Source: Pseudoxanthomonas sp. Root65 (GTDB lineage: Bacteria; Pseudomonadota; Gammaproteobacteria; Xanthomonadales; Xanthomonadaceae). Taken from it: 64,000 nucleotides of DNA. The notes below the pieces were generated by a model, which was given only the letters and a program-made list of their open reading frames with translations, made no database searches and was not told where the DNA came from. Location: positions 148,016 to 212,015 of the forward strand of contig NZ_LMHA01000001.1 in the NCBI RefSeq assembly GCF_001427635.1. The letters run 5' to 3'. The translations under genes were made by a program, and so were the position numbers. Positions 21,517 through 29,488 of the stretch are shown in pieces (position 1 is the stretch's first letter; each line of letters begins with the position of its first letter).

Positions 21517-22857
21517 TCAGGGCGCCGGCGGGGCCGCGCTGCGGGGCGGCAGCGGCAGCGTGAAGGTCGGGATCTGCGCATCGTGGAACAGGTCGATCTC
21601 GAGACCGTCCCCATCGGCAGTGACACGGATCGCGCGGCCTTCGCGGTGCAGCTGCTGCCACGCGGCGATGCGCTGTTCGACAGGGCGCGCATCATCGCCC
21701 GCCTCCCGCAACCAGCGCCACGCTGCCACCAGCCGCAGCCGCGCCTCCGCATCCTGGAAGCGCTCCGCACAGCCCGCCAGCGCGGGCGCGGCGATGTTGT
21801 CGAGAATGCAACCGGTCGCGTTCGCGAGGCAGGAGAATGTCCACCCCCCGGACAGCGGCGCATGCCGGCTCAGCGGCGTATCCGCGCGGATGAGCGCATC
21901 GGCTTCCGCGCCGCAGAACCAGGCGTGGCGCCGCGCACCGCGTGCGATCGTCTTGCGCTGGTCGAGGAACAGATCCGCGACGACTTTGCGGTGCCACGAC
22001 TCAGCACCGGCAACGTTCAGCGCGCGGAATCCGTCGGCGATGTATCGCGCCTCGCCTGTCATGGTCGTGCAGATCCCGGCGACCATGCCGCCATCGGGCT
22101 CGAAGATCCCCGTGCACGCGTCAGGCAGGGGATGGTCGCCGGGCAGTTCGGCCAGCATGTCGACGAACAGCGCGCCCGAGGCGTCCATCAACACCGCTCC
22201 CATCACGCCACCCACCAGCATGTCGCCGCTGCCCACCAGCTTGCGCGCGATCGAGCCCATCCGGCAGACGCCGCGCAGCCCCGCTTCACGATCGCCACGC
22301 GCGAACGTGTACGCATGCGCGACCAGACCCTGCATCAGCGGACGATAGGACGGCATCGGCATGTCCGGCCGCGCGGGAAACGGGCTTCGGAAATGATCGT
22401 AGTCGTCGAGCGCGGCGATGCGCGCGGTGATCGCGGCGCGGGACGCCATCAGCGGCGTCAGTTCCTGCAGCCTGGCCCGAACCTGGGCCAGGCAATGCGG
22501 CTGACCGGCCTTGCAGAGCGTCTTGTCATCGCGTGTGTCATCCACGCGCGGATACGTCGTCAGCGGAGACGTGTGGACCGGTGCTGCGCCTTCCCCGGAC
22601 CAGAGCGGCAACGCCTGGAGCCGCACGGTTTCCTCCTTCAGCAGGCGCTCCGCATCGGCGACGGGAATATCGAACGGCAGCGACCACAGTGCGGCGAATC
22701 CATTCGTGCCCGCCAGGGGCCGGGGAGCGTCCAGCCATGCCAGCGCCTTTTCGTCTTCCGTCGGCATCGGTATCCACCGGCTGACGCAGTACGCCGCGAC
22801 GACCAGCACCACCGTGCCGAAGACGACCAGTCCGGACCACTTGAAGAACCCCTGCAT
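21517..22857 (-). CDS. Hypothetical membrane-anchored protein
   Basis: I do not recognise this 446-residue protein. It has one N-terminal membrane helix (about residues 8-26) and a predicted periplasmic body containing several cysteines (e.g. TLCKAGQPHCLAQ, PDACTGIF, AGICTTM, WFCGAE, FSCLANATGC) that could form disulfides. Codon use looks like that of its neighbours. It is framed by a convergent DUF4442 gene and a divergent DUF502 gene, so it is probably transcribed alone. It is likely a lineage-restricted conserved hypothetical, but that cannot be judged without a database. Confidence 0.75.
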   Translation of the reverse strand: MQGFFKWSGLVVFGTVVLVVAAYCVSRWIPMPTEDEKALAWLDAPRPLAGTNGFAALWSLPFDIPVADAERLLKEETVRLQALPLWSGEGAAPVHTSPLTTYPRVDDTRDDKTLCKAGQPHCLAQVRARLQELTPLMASRAAITARIAALDDYDHFRSPFPARPDMPMPSYRPLMQGLVAHAYTFARGDREAGLRGVCRMGSIARKLVGSGDMLVGGVMGAVLMDASGALFVDMLAELPGDHPLPDACTGIFEPDGGMVAGICTTMTGEARYIADGFRALNVAGAESWHRKVVADLFLDQRKTIARGARRHAWFCGAEADALIRADTPLSRHAPLSGGWTFSCLANATGCILDNIAAPALAGCAERFQDAEARLRLVAAWRWLREAGDDARPVEQRIAAWQQLHREGRAIRVTADGDGLEIDLFHDAQIPTFTLPLPPRSAAPPAP

Positions 22858-22917
22858 TCCATTCCCCCTGCCACAACGTCCTGTACGCGACTATATAGCC
22901 GACACACCGCGTCGGCC

Positions 22918-22923
22918 TACAAT
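22918..22923 (+). promoter_or_regulatory. -10 hexamer giving a possibly leaderless DUF502 mRNA
   Basis: TACAAT ends six bases before the ATG of the DUF502 gene, so transcription would start at or next to the A of the start codon. No Shine-Dalgarno sequence fits between. No good -35 was found. Confidence 0.45.
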
Positions 22924-22929
22924 GACGCC

Positions 22930-23601
22930 ATGCCCCCCGACCATCCCGCGCACCGCGTTTCGGTGCAGAAGCTCTTCATCACCGGCCTGCTGACCCTGTT
23001 GCCGATCTGGCTGACCTGGGTGGTCATCAAGTTCGTGTTCGTGCTGCTGTCCGGCATCAGCAAGCCGTGGGTGGAGCCGCTGTCGCACCAGATCGCCGCC
23101 AACTTCCCGCAGTCGCTGGGCTGGTTCAACGGGCTGTGGGTGCAGAACACCATCGCCATGGTCGCCACGCTGTTCGTCATCGTCGCGGTGGGCGCGATGA
23201 CGCGGCGCGTGGTCGGCCAGCGGCTGCTGCACTGGTTCGAGGCGTTGATCGCGCGCGTGCCGCTGGCCAACGTCATCTACACCAGCGCGCGCAAGCTGCT
23301 GGACATGCTGGAGACCAAGCCCGGCAGCACGCAGCGCGTGGTGCTGATCGACTTCCCGCACCGGGACATGAAGTCGGTCGGCCTGGTGACGCGGGTGATC
23401 CGCGAGGAAGGCAGCGGCCGCGAGCTGGCGGCCGTCTACGTGCCCACCACGCCCAATCCCACCTCGGGCTATCTCGAAATCGTGCCGGTCGAACTGCTGA
23501 CGCCGACCGACTGGACCGTGGACCAGGCGATGAGCTTCATCATTTCCGGCGGCGCGGTCGCGCCCGAGACCATGCCCTTCACCCGCGCCGGAGACCGCTG
23601 A
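22930..23601 (+). CDS. DUF502 family membrane protein
   Basis: The 223-residue protein matches DUF502: two N-terminal membrane helices (about residues 15-40 and 70-95), then LIARVPLANVIYTSARKLLD and the C-terminal PTTPNPTSGYLEIVPVE segment characteristic of the family. Function is unknown; members sit in the inner membrane. The start ATG (MPPDHPAHR) closely follows a -10 sequence. Only three bases separate its stop from yhhQ, so the two genes form an operon. Confidence 0.9.
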   Translation: MPPDHPAHRVSVQKLFITGLLTLLPIWLTWVVIKFVFVLLSGISKPWVEPLSHQIAANFPQSLGWFNGLWVQNTIAMVATLFVIVAVGAMTRRVVGQRLLHWFEALIARVPLANVIYTSARKLLDMLETKPGSTQRVVLIDFPHRDMKSVGLVTRVIREEGSGRELAAVYVPTTPNPTSGYLEIVPVELLTPTDWTVDQAMSFIISGGAVAPETMPFTRAGDR

Positions 23602-23604
23602 GCC

Positions 23605-24381
23605 ATGCACGCGCCGCGCACCCTGGATGACCGCGCGGTGCGGCTTTTCATCGTGCTGGCGGCGGTGTTCTGCGCCAATGCGGTGCTGGCCGAGTTCATC
23701 GGCGTCAAGATCTTCGCGCTGGAAGACACGCTGGGCATCGCGCCGCTGGAGTGGAACCTGTTCGGCCAGACCGGCTCGCTCAGCTTTACCGCCGGCACGC
23801 TGTTGTGGCCGTTCGTGTTCGTGCTGACCGACACCATCAACGAGTTCTTCGGCAAGCGCGGCGTGCGCTTCATCTCGTGGCTGGCGGTAGCGCTGATCGT
23901 CTACGGCTTCCTGTTCGCCTTCGCCGCCATCGCGCTGGCACCGGCCGGCTGGTGGGTGGAGGCGGCGCAGGCGCAGGGCGTGCCGGACTACCAGAAGGCC
24001 TTCGCGGCGATCTTCGGCCAGGGCATGTGGACCATCGCCGGGTCGGTGGTGGCCTTCCTCGCCGGCCAGCTGATCGACGTCTCGGTGTTCCACCGCATCC
24101 GCAACGCCACCGGCGAGCGCTGGGTGTGGCTGCGCGCGACCGGCTCGACCGCGATCTCGCAGCTGGTGGACAGCTTCGTGGTGATCTACATCGCCTTCGT
24201 GCTGGGGCCGCAGAAGTGGCCGACCTCGCTGTTCCTGGCGGTCAGCACGGTCAACTACGCCTACAAGATGCTGGCGGCGATCGCGCTGATCCCGATGCTG
24301 TACCTGATGCGGCACGCCATCCGCCACTATCTGGGCCACGAACGCGAGCACCAGCTGCGCGCCGAAGCCGCCCTCGACTGA
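23605..24381 (+). CDS. yhhQ: Queuosine precursor transporter (YhhQ family)
   Basis: The 258-residue protein has six or seven membrane helices and the YhhQ/VUT family hallmarks ANAVLAEFIGVKIF near the start, FVFVLTDTINEFFGKR, and AGQLIDVSVFHRIR. YhhQ imports preQ0 and preQ1 for queuosine synthesis in tRNA. Its substrate fits with queA and tgt encoded at 49680-52005 in the same window. It directly follows the DUF502 gene and was probably co-transcribed with it. Confidence 0.92.
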   Translation: MHAPRTLDDRAVRLFIVLAAVFCANAVLAEFIGVKIFALEDTLGIAPLEWNLFGQTGSLSFTAGTLLWPFVFVLTDTINEFFGKRGVRFISWLAVALIVYGFLFAFAAIALAPAGWWVEAAQAQGVPDYQKAFAAIFGQGMWTIAGSVVAFLAGQLIDVSVFHRIRNATGERWVWLRATGSTAISQLVDSFVVIYIAFVLGPQKWPTSLFLAVSTVNYAYKMLAAIALIPMLYLMRHAIRHYLGHEREHQLRAEAALD

Positions 24382-24523
24382 ACCAGCGCGCCGAGCGCGA
24401 TGACACGGCGAGCACGGAATGTGGCCGGCGCATCCGTCATCGGCGCCCGTAAGCACGCCTACGGCTCAGTGTGAGGTGACGGAAAAGGCGCCTGGAACCG
24501 GCCAGCACGATCCCATGCAAGCT

Positions 24524-24529
24524 TATAAT
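24524..24529 (+). promoter_or_regulatory. -10 hexamer TATAAT upstream of the LysM-FecR gene
   Basis: This is a perfect TATAAT in a GC-rich gap, about 46 bp before the chosen start of the LysM-FecR gene. No clear -35 lies 16-18 bp upstream. Confidence 0.5.
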
Positions 24530-24575
24530 TGTGACCGGTGCAACATTTCGAACCGGCATGGGGCAGGGGCAGGCG

Positions 24576-26228
24576 ATGCGGAAAGGGACTCGACGCAAGG
24601 GATGGCCGCTCTGGGGGCTGGTGATGCTGTGGCTGGTCTCTTGGTCAGTCCAGGCACAGGAGTGGGTCTACCGCGTCCGGCCCGGCGACACCCTGTGGGA
24701 CGTGACCGGCGCGTACCTCAAGCCCTCGATCCCGTGGCAGCGACTGCAGGAACACAACCGTATCGCCAACCCGTACCAGCTCCCGCCCGGCAGCACGCTG
24801 CGGATCCCGCTGCAGTGGCTGGACCGCCAGCCCGCGAAAGCGCGGGTGATCGCGCTGGAAGGCGAAGCCGTTGCGCGCACACCGGCCGGGCAGGAGTCGT
24901 CGGTGACCAGCGGCATGTCGCTGGGCAGTGGCGCGAGCCTGAAGACATCGCCCGACGCCTCGCTCAGCCTGCAGTTCGCCGACGGCTCGCGCCTGCAACT
25001 GCTGGGCGACAGCGAATTGCTGCTCGATCGGCTGACCCGCTTCGGGCGCTCCGGCATGGCCGATACCCGGCTGCGCCTGCAGCGTGGCAGGATCGGCAAC
25101 GACGTGCGCCGCCTGCGCGGTCCGGCGGCGAACTTCATCGTCGAAACCCCGACCGCCTCCTCGGCCGTGCGTGGCACCACGTTCCGCGTGGAAGCGGGCG
25201 AAGCCTATTCGCAGACGGAGGTGCTGGAAGGGCGCGTGTCGGTGAATGCGCCCCGCCAGCGCGGCGCGCTGCTGCGTCCCGGGTTCGGCGCGGTGGTCGC
25301 GGCCGGCCAGGCCGCGGTGTCGCCGCTGCCGCTGCTGCCGGCGCCCGACCTGTCGCGCATTCCGCCCATGTCGCAGAGCGCCCGCCCCACCTTGGCCTGG
25401 CCCGCCGTCGAAGGTGCACGCCAGTACCGCATCCAGGTTAGCGCGCAGCGCACGTTCGACAGTCTGCGGGTCGACGCGGAAAGCGATGCGCCCCGTCATA
25501 CGTTGCCGGCACTGGAGGCCGGGACGTACTTCGTCCGCGTCCGTGCGATCGCCGCCAATGGACTGGAGGGCCGTGATGCCGTCATTGAACTGCGCATCGA
25601 CGATCAGCCGGCGCCGCCGTATTCGATCGCGCCTGCCGCCGGCAGCGTCGTCCGCACGCCGGAACTGGCACTGAGCTGGACGCAGGCGCCGGGCGCCGCG
25701 GCCTACCAGTACGAGGTCGCCGCCACCGCCGATGCGACCCAGCCCGTGGCCGGTGCCCGCGTCGAAGGCGAAACCACCGCACGCCTGCCTGCACCACTGC
25801 CGCCCGGCGATTACGTCTGGCGCATCCGCAGTGTGGACGCCGCCGGCAAGACCGGCCCCTACGGCGACGGCGTGCCGTTCACCTTGCGGCCGCTCGCGGA
25901 GGTCACCGAGATCGACGGTTTGGCCGCCGCCGCCGGCAACACCCGCGAGGTGACGTTCCGCTGGCCGGCGGGCCAGCCGGGCCAGCGCTACCGGTTCCAG
26001 ATGTCGCGCACGCCGGATTTCGGCGCGCCGCACGTCGACGAGATCGTCGACCGTGCCGAGATCACCCTGCCCCGCCTGCGTTCGGGCACCTGGTACCTGC
26101 GCGCCCAGACCATCGACGTGGATGGCTTCGAGGGGCCGTTCCCGGCACCACAGACCGTCGAAGTGCCGTGCCGCTGGTGCAAGGTTGGCGCCGGAGCGGG
26201 CGCATTGCTCATAATGCTGGCCCTGTGA
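24576..26228 (+). CDS. LysM-FecR domain envelope protein
   Basis: The 550-residue exported protein begins with a signal peptide (hydrophobic core WPLWGLVMLWLV, cleaved near VQAQE). A LysM domain (about residues 30-80, YRVRPGDTLWDVTGAYLK) suggests peptidoglycan binding. A FecR-like domain (about 90-240) contains the VETPTASSAVRGTTFRVE core. Three fibronectin-like repeats (about 270-530) each contain a W/Y-x-R pattern such as GTYFVRVRAI, GDYVWRIRSV and GTWYLRAQTI. A hydrophobic end may anchor it. Its stop overlaps the GTG start of the CHASE2-GGDEF gene, which strongly suggests the two work together in envelope sensing. Confidence 0.88.
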   Translation: MRKGTRRKGWPLWGLVMLWLVSWSVQAQEWVYRVRPGDTLWDVTGAYLKPSIPWQRLQEHNRIANPYQLPPGSTLRIPLQWLDRQPAKARVIALEGEAVARTPAGQESSVTSGMSLGSGASLKTSPDASLSLQFADGSRLQLLGDSELLLDRLTRFGRSGMADTRLRLQRGRIGNDVRRLRGPAANFIVETPTASSAVRGTTFRVEAGEAYSQTEVLEGRVSVNAPRQRGALLRPGFGAVVAAGQAAVSPLPLLPAPDLSRIPPMSQSARPTLAWPAVEGARQYRIQVSAQRTFDSLRVDAESDAPRHTLPALEAGTYFVRVRAIAANGLEGRDAVIELRIDDQPAPPYSIAPAAGSVVRTPELALSWTQAPGAAAYQYEVAATADATQPVAGARVEGETTARLPAPLPPGDYVWRIRSVDAAGKTGPYGDGVPFTLRPLAEVTEIDGLAAAAGNTREVTFRWPAGQPGQRYRFQMSRTPDFGAPHVDEIVDRAEITLPRLRSGTWYLRAQTIDVDGFEGPFPAPQTVEVPCRWCKVGAGAGALLIMLAL

Positions 26229-27934
26229 ACCTCCCCTCGCCCACGCCCAAGTGGAAACCGCGCCTGCTCACGGCGGTGGGCGCGGCTGCGCTGGCGATCC
26301 TGGTGACCCTGTCCGGCGTGACCGCGCCGCTCGACGCGTGGGTCTACGACCGGCTGGTGCTCGGCGCCGCGCCGGACGCCGATCCGCGCATCGTGGTGGT
26401 CGACATCGACCAGAAGAGCCTGGCCGAACTGGGCCGCTGGCCCTGGTCGCGGCGCACGCATGCGCAACTGGTCGACCGCCTGCGGCTGACCGAGGTGAAG
26501 GGCATCGCCTTCAACGTGCTGCTGTCGGAGCCCGCGCTGTTCGATCCGGAAGGCGATGCGCTGCTGGCCCGCGCGATCAGCCGCAGCGGCCGGGTGGTCC
26601 TGCCGGTGCTGGCCGAGCCCGTGCAGCTCAACGGTTCGACCGTCGAGCTGATGCCGATCCCCGAATTCGCCGCGTCCGCCGCCTCGCTGGGCCATGCCGA
26701 AATGGCACTGGACGACGATGGCGTGGCGCGCAGCGCCTACCTGCGCGCAGGGCTTGGCTCGCCGCACTGGCCCGCGCTGGCGCTGGCGCTGCTGCAGCTG
26801 GACCAGCCGCCGGGCAGCAACGGCGACCTGCCCGGACGCCGGCGGGTGACCACCGGCCTGGAACCCGCTTCGCCCTATGACTGGGTGCGCGACTACGAAG
26901 TGCGGGTGCCGTTCACCTCGCCGCCGAACGCCTTCCGCCACGTCTCGTACACCGACGTCCTCAACCAGCGCATTCCGGCCACGCTGCTGCGCGGCAACTG
27001 GGTGGTGGTGGGGGTCAGCGCGACGGGCATGGGACCGCTGGCGCGCGCACCGGGACAGCCGCCGACCACCAGCATGAGCGGGACCGACTACCAGGCCAAC
27101 CTGCTGAACATGCTGATCAAGCGCGCGGCGATCACACCGGTGTCGGAAGGCTGGCAGGCCGTGCTGGCGGCGGTGCTTTCGGCACTGCCGCTGCTGCTGT
27201 CCCTGTTGCCCGTGCTGCGTCGCATCTGGCGCCCGACCGTGCTGACGATGGCCGGCACGGTGGTGCTGTCCATGCTGATGCTGCGTTACGGCCATCTCTG
27301 GTTCTCGCCGGTGCCGGCGCTGCTGGTGCTGGCGCTGGGCGCGTCGCTGTGGGTCTACCGACTGCTGCGGCGCACGCAGCGGCAGGCGCAGTCGGATGCC
27401 CTGACCGGGCTGGCCAACCGCAGCCGCTTCGACCACGCGCTGGACCAGGAGCTGCGCATCGCGCGCCGCAGCGGCCAGCCGCTGTCGCTGCTGGTGATGG
27501 ACATCGACCACTTCAAACAGCTCAACGACACCCAGGGCCATGCCGCCGGCGATGCCGCGCTGAAGGCGCTGGGCCGCATCCTGCGCAGTCGCGCGCGCCG
27601 CCCGCGCGATCTGGTCGCCCGCCTCGGCGGCGACGAGTTCGCGGTCCTGCTGCCGGAAACATCCGCGCAGGCGGCTGCGACCATCGCCACCACCATCCAC
27701 GTGGACCTCGCCCACCACGGCCGCAAGCCGCACGGCGCCACCGCCAGCACGCCGCCGCCGTTCACCGCCAGCGTCGGCATCCACACCTACCTGTCCGGCG
27801 ACGAGGCGGGACCGGAGGACGTCTTCGACCGCGCCGATGCCGCGCTGTACCGCGCCAAGCAGGCCGGCCGCAACCGCAGCTTCAGCCACACCGGCGAACA
27901 CGAGGCGGTCGAGGTTTCTCCGCACCGGGTGTGA
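26225..27934 (+). CDS. CHASE2-GGDEF diguanylate cyclase
   Basis: The 569-residue protein has an N-terminal membrane helix, a periplasmic CHASE2 sensor domain (about residues 35-300, with DPRIVVVDIDQKSLAELGRW as its opening), three membrane helices (about 310-385) and a cytoplasmic GGDEF domain. The intact active site RLGGDEF (GGDEF at 468-472) predicts synthesis of cyclic di-GMP. I see no RxxD inhibitory site directly before the motif (the residues there are PRDLVARL). The start is a GTG overlapping the upstream stop by four bases (GTGA). It is convergent with the beta-CASP gene, leaving 21 bp between stops. Confidence 0.93.
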   Translation: MNLPSPTPKWKPRLLTAVGAAALAILVTLSGVTAPLDAWVYDRLVLGAAPDADPRIVVVDIDQKSLAELGRWPWSRRTHAQLVDRLRLTEVKGIAFNVLLSEPALFDPEGDALLARAISRSGRVVLPVLAEPVQLNGSTVELMPIPEFAASAASLGHAEMALDDDGVARSAYLRAGLGSPHWPALALALLQLDQPPGSNGDLPGRRRVTTGLEPASPYDWVRDYEVRVPFTSPPNAFRHVSYTDVLNQRIPATLLRGNWVVVGVSATGMGPLARAPGQPPTTSMSGTDYQANLLNMLIKRAAITPVSEGWQAVLAAVLSALPLLLSLLPVLRRIWRPTVLTMAGTVVLSMLMLRYGHLWFSPVPALLVLALGASLWVYRLLRRTQRQAQSDALTGLANRSRFDHALDQELRIARRSGQPLSLLVMDIDHFKQLNDTQGHAAGDAALKALGRILRSRARRPRDLVARLGGDEFAVLLPETSAQAAATIATTIHVDLAHHGRKPHGATASTPPPFTASVGIHTYLSGDEAGPEDVFDRADAALYRAKQAGRNRSFSHTGEHEAVEVSPHRV

Positions 27935-27955
27935 TGCGGCGGCGCGCGGCGCCTG

Positions 27956-29329
27956 CTACACGTCCAACATCATGCCCGGCCGCGCCAGTTCCACCGGCAC
28001 GCCATGGCGCTCGCCGATCTCGCCCGCCAGCGCTTCGCGCGCCCGGTCCTCGCCGTGCGCCAGCACCAGCGGCGGCGACGGATGGAAATTGCCGTACCAC
28101 GCCAGCAGGCCCTGCTGGTCGGTGTGCGCCGACAGGCCGCCCACGGTGTGCCGCTGCGCGTTGACGCGGTAGTCGCGACCGTGGATGCGCACCCACTGCG
28201 CGCCATCCACCAACCGCCGGCCCAGCGTGCCTTCGGCCTGGTAGCCGACGAACACGACATGCGCGTTGCGCCGCCCCAGGTTGTAGCGCAGGTGATGCTG
28301 GATGCGCCCGCCGTTGGCCATGCCGGAACCGGCGATGATGATCGCGCCGTTCTCGATCTGGTTGATCGCCATCGACTGCTGCGTGGTCTCCGCCACGTGC
28401 AGGTTGGGCAGGCGGAACGGATTGGGCGACTGCGCCCACACGCGGCGCGCGTCCTCGTCGAACAGCCCATGGTGGCGCGCGTAGATGTTGACGACCTTGG
28501 CGGCCATCGGGCTGTCGAGGAAGATCCGCCAGCGCGACAGCTTCCACGCCTCCCAGTGGCGCGCGAACCAGTACAGCAGTTCCTGCGTACGGCCGACCGC
28601 GAACGCCGGGATCAGCACGTTGCCGCGGTCGCGCCACGCGTGATCGAAGATCTCGCCGAGTTCGCGGATGGTTTCTGGGCGGTCGCGATGGTTGCGGTCG
28701 CCGTAAGTGGATTCCATCAGCAGCAGGTCGGCCTGCTGCACCACCGCGGGATCGCGCAGGATGGGCGTGCCTTTCGGCCCCAGGTCGCCCGAGAACACCA
28801 GCTTGCGGCCGTCCGCCCACAGTTCGACGATGGCCGAGCCGAGGATGTGGCCGGCATCGCGCAGCGCGATGTCAACACCGGGCAGGATCGTCGTGCGCTC
28901 GTCGTACGGCATCGGGCGCACCTGCTTCATGGTGGCATGCACGTCCTCGTCGCCGAACAGCGGCTGCACCTCGGGCGCGCCATGGCGGCGATGGCGGTTG
29001 GCGCGCTCGGCCTCGGCGTCGGACAGCGAGGCGGTGTCCAGCAGCATGATCGGCAGCAGCTCGGCGCTGGCGCCGTGGGTGTGGATGGGGCCGTGGAAGC
29101 CGCGCTTGACCAGCAGCGGCAGCCGGCCGATGTGGTCGATGTGGGCATGGCTCAGCACCACCGCATCGAGCGTGGTGGGGTCGAACGGGAACGGCTCGGC
29201 GTTGCGCGCCTCGGCGTCGCGGCCGCCCTGGATCAGCCCGCAGTCCAGCAGGATCCGCTTGCCAGCGGCCTCGACCAGGTGCATCGAACCGGTGACCTCG
29301 CCTGCCGCGCCATGGAAATGCACCTGCAT
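27956..29329 (-). CDS. Beta-CASP metallo-beta-lactamase RNA-processing-type hydrolase
   Basis: The 457-residue protein has the metallo-beta-lactamase core with motif 2 as SHAHIDHIGRLPLL, further metal ligands in RDAGHILGSA and FSGDLG, and a beta-CASP insertion. The C-terminal GSGMANGGRIQHHLRY and GGLSAHTDQQGLLAW segments mark the RNA-specificity group that includes CPSF73 and bacterial RNase J-like enzymes. It is therefore probably a ribonuclease, though no substrate can be given. The start ATG has an excellent AAGGAGGT site five bases upstream. It is divergent from the M13 peptidase gene. Confidence 0.92.
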   Translation of the reverse strand: MQVHFHGAAGEVTGSMHLVEAAGKRILLDCGLIQGGRDAEARNAEPFPFDPTTLDAVVLSHAHIDHIGRLPLLVKRGFHGPIHTHGASAELLPIMLLDTASLSDAEAERANRHRRHGAPEVQPLFGDEDVHATMKQVRPMPYDERTTILPGVDIALRDAGHILGSAIVELWADGRKLVFSGDLGPKGTPILRDPAVVQQADLLLMESTYGDRNHRDRPETIRELGEIFDHAWRDRGNVLIPAFAVGRTQELLYWFARHWEAWKLSRWRIFLDSPMAAKVVNIYARHHGLFDEDARRVWAQSPNPFRLPNLHVAETTQQSMAINQIENGAIIIAGSGMANGGRIQHHLRYNLGRRNAHVVFVGYQAEGTLGRRLVDGAQWVRIHGRDYRVNAQRHTVGGLSAHTDQQGLLAWYGNFHPSPPLVLAHGEDRAREALAGEIGERHGVPVELARPGMMLDV

Positions 29330-29488
29330 GGGAACCTCCTTGCCTGGACGCCCAGTATGGCCGCTGGCGCCCCCGCAGGCATGACCTTCGACACACCTGC
29401 CCCTGCGGGGACAGGCGTAGAGTCCCCGCCACGCCCCCGCCCAGGGGGTTCCTTTTTTCCAATGCCCTCTGCGGGGCAGGAGTAGATC

